Source: CAYGWX01 sp964353855 [NCBI: uncultured bacterium]
GTDB lineage: Bacteria; Edwardsbacteria; CAYGWX01
DNA length: 64,000 nucleotides
NCBI GenBank assembly: GCA_964353855.1
Contig: CAYGWX010000001.1
Coordinates: 1,504 to 65,503, forward strand
Direction: 5' to 3'
Shown: piece by piece, positions 62,369 to 64,000 of the stretch
How the letters are laid out: the number at the start of each line of letters is the position of its first letter
How positions within the stretch are numbered: position 1 is the stretch's first letter
Notes under the pieces: generated by a model
What the model was told of the DNA's origin: nothing
Databases searched by the model: none
What the model saw: the letters and a program-made list of their open reading frames with translations, nothing else
Program-made: the position numbers and the translations under genes

Positions 62369-64000
62369 ATGTTGCGCAGGTCAACGGCCCTGTTGGCCGG
62401 ACTCCTCGTCCTCTTCGCCTGGCACGGCACGTTCGTCTGCGAGGAGGAGAAAGTCCCGGTCTTCAACCTGAACTCCAGCAAGGTCTATAAGCCCGGGGAC
62501 GAGGTCAAGATCCACCTGGAATCCCGGAATCTGGACTACGTGGACTTCCGGGTCTACAAGGTGGACGACCCGGCCGGCCTGCTCCTGGCCCAGCAAGACC
62601 CGCATTACATCAAGGACCCCAGCCTGCTCAAGGCCAAGACCGCGGGGGAGAAGTTCAAAGGCAACTGGGCGGACTTCCAGCAGAAGGTCAAAAACAACTT
62701 CAAGAAGCGGATGAGCCTGGAGGCCCGGACGAAGATCCGCAAGACCCTGAACCTCGAGGCCAAGCCCCAGAAAGCGATACCCCCAGCGACCCGGATCTCG
62801 CTCTTGAACGACCAGAAGCTCGCGCTCACCCCCTGGCGGGAGACGGTCAAGCCCAAGGAACAGGACTACTGGTGGACCTACCAGGACGTGGCCATCCCGG
62901 TCAAAGACGCGGGAGCCTACCTCGTGGAGGGCGTCCACGGGGACAAGAAGGCCTACGTGCTGGTCGTGGTCACGCCGAACGGGTTCATCGTGACCCGATC
63001 CCCGAACGAGGTCCTGATCTACGCCTGCGACCGGATGAGCGGGGAGCCCCTGGCGGACGCCCGGGTCCGGTTCCTGCGCGACAAGAAGGTCGTGAAAGAG
63101 GGCAAGACCGACAAGGACGGCCTTTACCGCGCGCCCTTCACCCTGGCGGAAGAGGACATGGAGCGGAACATGGTCGTGACCTGCGAGAAGGGCAGCGACT
63201 TCACCCTGTCCGAGTCCTATTATTACGGCTCGTCCTGGGACAAATACACCGTATATATCTACACCGAGAGGCCGGTGTACCGCCCGAACCAGACGGTGTA
63301 CTTCAAGGGCATCGTCCGGGAGCGGGACGCCGGCGGGCAGTACGCCGTGCTCTCCGGGCGCGACGTGGAGGTCAAGATCAACGACCCCAAGTACAATAAG
63401 GTCTACACCAAGACCCTCAAGACCAACGGCTACGGGAGCTTCACGGACTCGCTCCGGCTCACCGAGGAGCCGCCCCTGGGGAGCTACTACATCGAGGCCT
63501 CGGTGGAGGGCAAGACCTACTCCGGGGACTTCCGGGTGGAGGAGTACAAGAAGCCGGAATACGAGGTCAAGGTGGACTACCCCAAGGAGTCCTTCCTGCA
63601 GGGGGAGACGGTCACGGCCACGGTCCAGGCCAACTACTACTTCGGGTCCCCGGTGAACGGGGCCGAGGTGAGCTACTACGTCTACCGCTCGCGGTACTGG
63701 CTGCCCTGGTGGTACTGGTACGGGGAGGAGTACGGCTGGTTCTACGAGGAGGACTCCGGGGAAGAGGGGGAGGATTACGGGGGTTACGGGAACGAGCTCA
63801 TAACCGAGGGGGAAGGCAAGCTCTCCGCGGATGGCAAGCTCACGGTGAAGTTCAAGACCGAGAAGCTGGACTTCGACGCGGTGTACAAGGTCGAGGCCCG
63901 GGTTACGGACAAGTCCCGGCGGGAGATCGCCGGGGCCAGGAGCGTCAAGGTCACCCGGGGGGCTTTCTTCCTGTCCCTGACCAAGGACAAGTGGGTCTAC
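62369..64000 (+). CDS. alpha-2-macroglobulin family protein (truncated by window edge)
   Basis: 544 codons are present and the frame runs off the window. Signal peptide (STALLAGLLVLFAWHGTFV) then beta-sandwich MG domains. KVYKPGDEVKIHLESRNLDY marks MG1; YTERPVYRPNQTVYFKGIV near residue 299 is the MG2 hallmark; VEEYKKPEYEVKVDYPKE starts MG3. An aromatic, acidic loop (RYWLPWWYWYGEEYGWFY) sits in MG3. Bacterial members trap foreign proteases in the periplasm or at the surface; the thioester motif would lie beyond the window. Start ATG 62369 has AGGAGGTAA 4 nt upstream. Confidence 0.92.
   Translation, partial: MLRRSTALLAGLLVLFAWHGTFVCEEEKVPVFNLNSSKVYKPGDEVKIHLESRNLDYVDFRVYKVDDPAGLLLAQQDPHYIKDPSLLKAKTAGEKFKGNWADFQQKVKNNFKKRMSLEARTKIRKTLNLEAKPQKAIPPATRISLLNDQKLALTPWRETVKPKEQDYWWTYQDVAIPVKDAGAYLVEGVHGDKKAYVLVVVTPNGFIVTRSPNEVLIYACDRMSGEPLADARVRFLRDKKVVKEGKTDKDGLYRAPFTLAEEDMERNMVVTCEKGSDFTLSESYYYGSSWDKYTVYIYTERPVYRPNQTVYFKGIVRERDAGGQYAVLSGRDVEVKINDPKYNKVYTKTLKTNGYGSFTDSLRLTEEPPLGSYYIEASVEGKTYSGDFRVEEYKKPEYEVKVDYPKESFLQGETVTATVQANYYFGSPVNGAEVSYYVYRSRYWLPWWYWYGEEYGWFYEEDSGEEGEDYGGYGNELITEGEGKLSADGKLTVKFKTEKLDFDAVYKVEARVTDKSRREIAGARSVKVTRGAFFLSLTKDKWVY

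Overview
The window looks like a contig from an uncultured, probably anaerobic, diderm bacterium of high GC content, in or near the FCB-type candidate phyla (TA06, WOR-3 or Edwardsbacteria-like lineages are reasonable guesses). This is inference. The evidence is a ferredoxin-type 2-oxoacid oxidoreductase instead of a pyruvate dehydrogenase, a complete bacillithiol pathway, outer-membrane proteins (Omp85-type and DUF5916 barrels, several lipoproteins), and six secreted proteins ending in a FlgD-like/type IX-like C-terminal sorting domain. I found no rRNA, tRNA, CRISPR, transposase or phage genes. Promoters are classical sigma-70 (TTGAC[T/A], 17-18 bp, TATAAT-like) and recur ahead of most operons.

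Layout. 1-5.6 kb: end of an unknown gene, a PHP phosphoesterase, then a por operon whose PorD ferredoxin is fused to a GltD-like flavoprotein. 5.6-13.4 kb: a YdeI-family protein, two secreted surface proteins (BNR and FG-GAP type) and a convergent secreted arabinofuranosidase-like hydrolase. 13.4-15.5 kb (minus): GNAT, ogt, tspO and a broken second ogt fragment. 16.0-20.2 kb: bshC-bshA-bshB1 and dcd. 20.6-23.1 kb: a CsgG/TPR protein, a stand-alone LigD phosphoesterase domain and an unknown exported protein. 23.2-32.3 kb (minus): anti-sigma/ECF sigma pair, then a long housekeeping cluster (tatA, DUF4321, amrS, polyprenyl synthase, ddl, pdxJ, PBP-activator-like lipoprotein). 32.5-39.0 kb (minus): two large secreted proteins. 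39.4-41.7 kb: recJ and a membrane protein. 41.8-50.2 kb (minus): lipoprotein, class C serine hydrolase, and a MarR-GNAT / S41 peptidase / DUF5916 / NHL operon. 50.6-53.7 kb: a peptidase-propeller-Omp85 fusion. 54.2-60.6 kb: two tandem class III cyclase-TPR proteins plus a small protein with a RiPP-leader-like N-terminus. 60.8-62.2 kb: a restriction-modification pair between duplicated promoters. 62.4 kb to the end: a truncated alpha-2-macroglobulin.

The most unusual features are non-coding. Four intergenic regions carry tandem arrays with an 11-bp period (about 15.75, 20.4, 39.2 and 54.0 kb), each with its own sequence and each lying upstream of a sigma-70 promoter. The arrays at 20.4 and 54.0 kb share a homologous leader of about 95 bp and a right flank, differ in length by exactly one 11-bp unit, and sit 73-74 bp before promoters of TPR signalling genes. 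The second candidate system is the cyclase/cyclase/peptide operon, where a GC-rich conserved frame encloses AT-rich divergent sensor-TPR cores. A third theme is small palindromic or simple repeats inserted in frame into coding genes.
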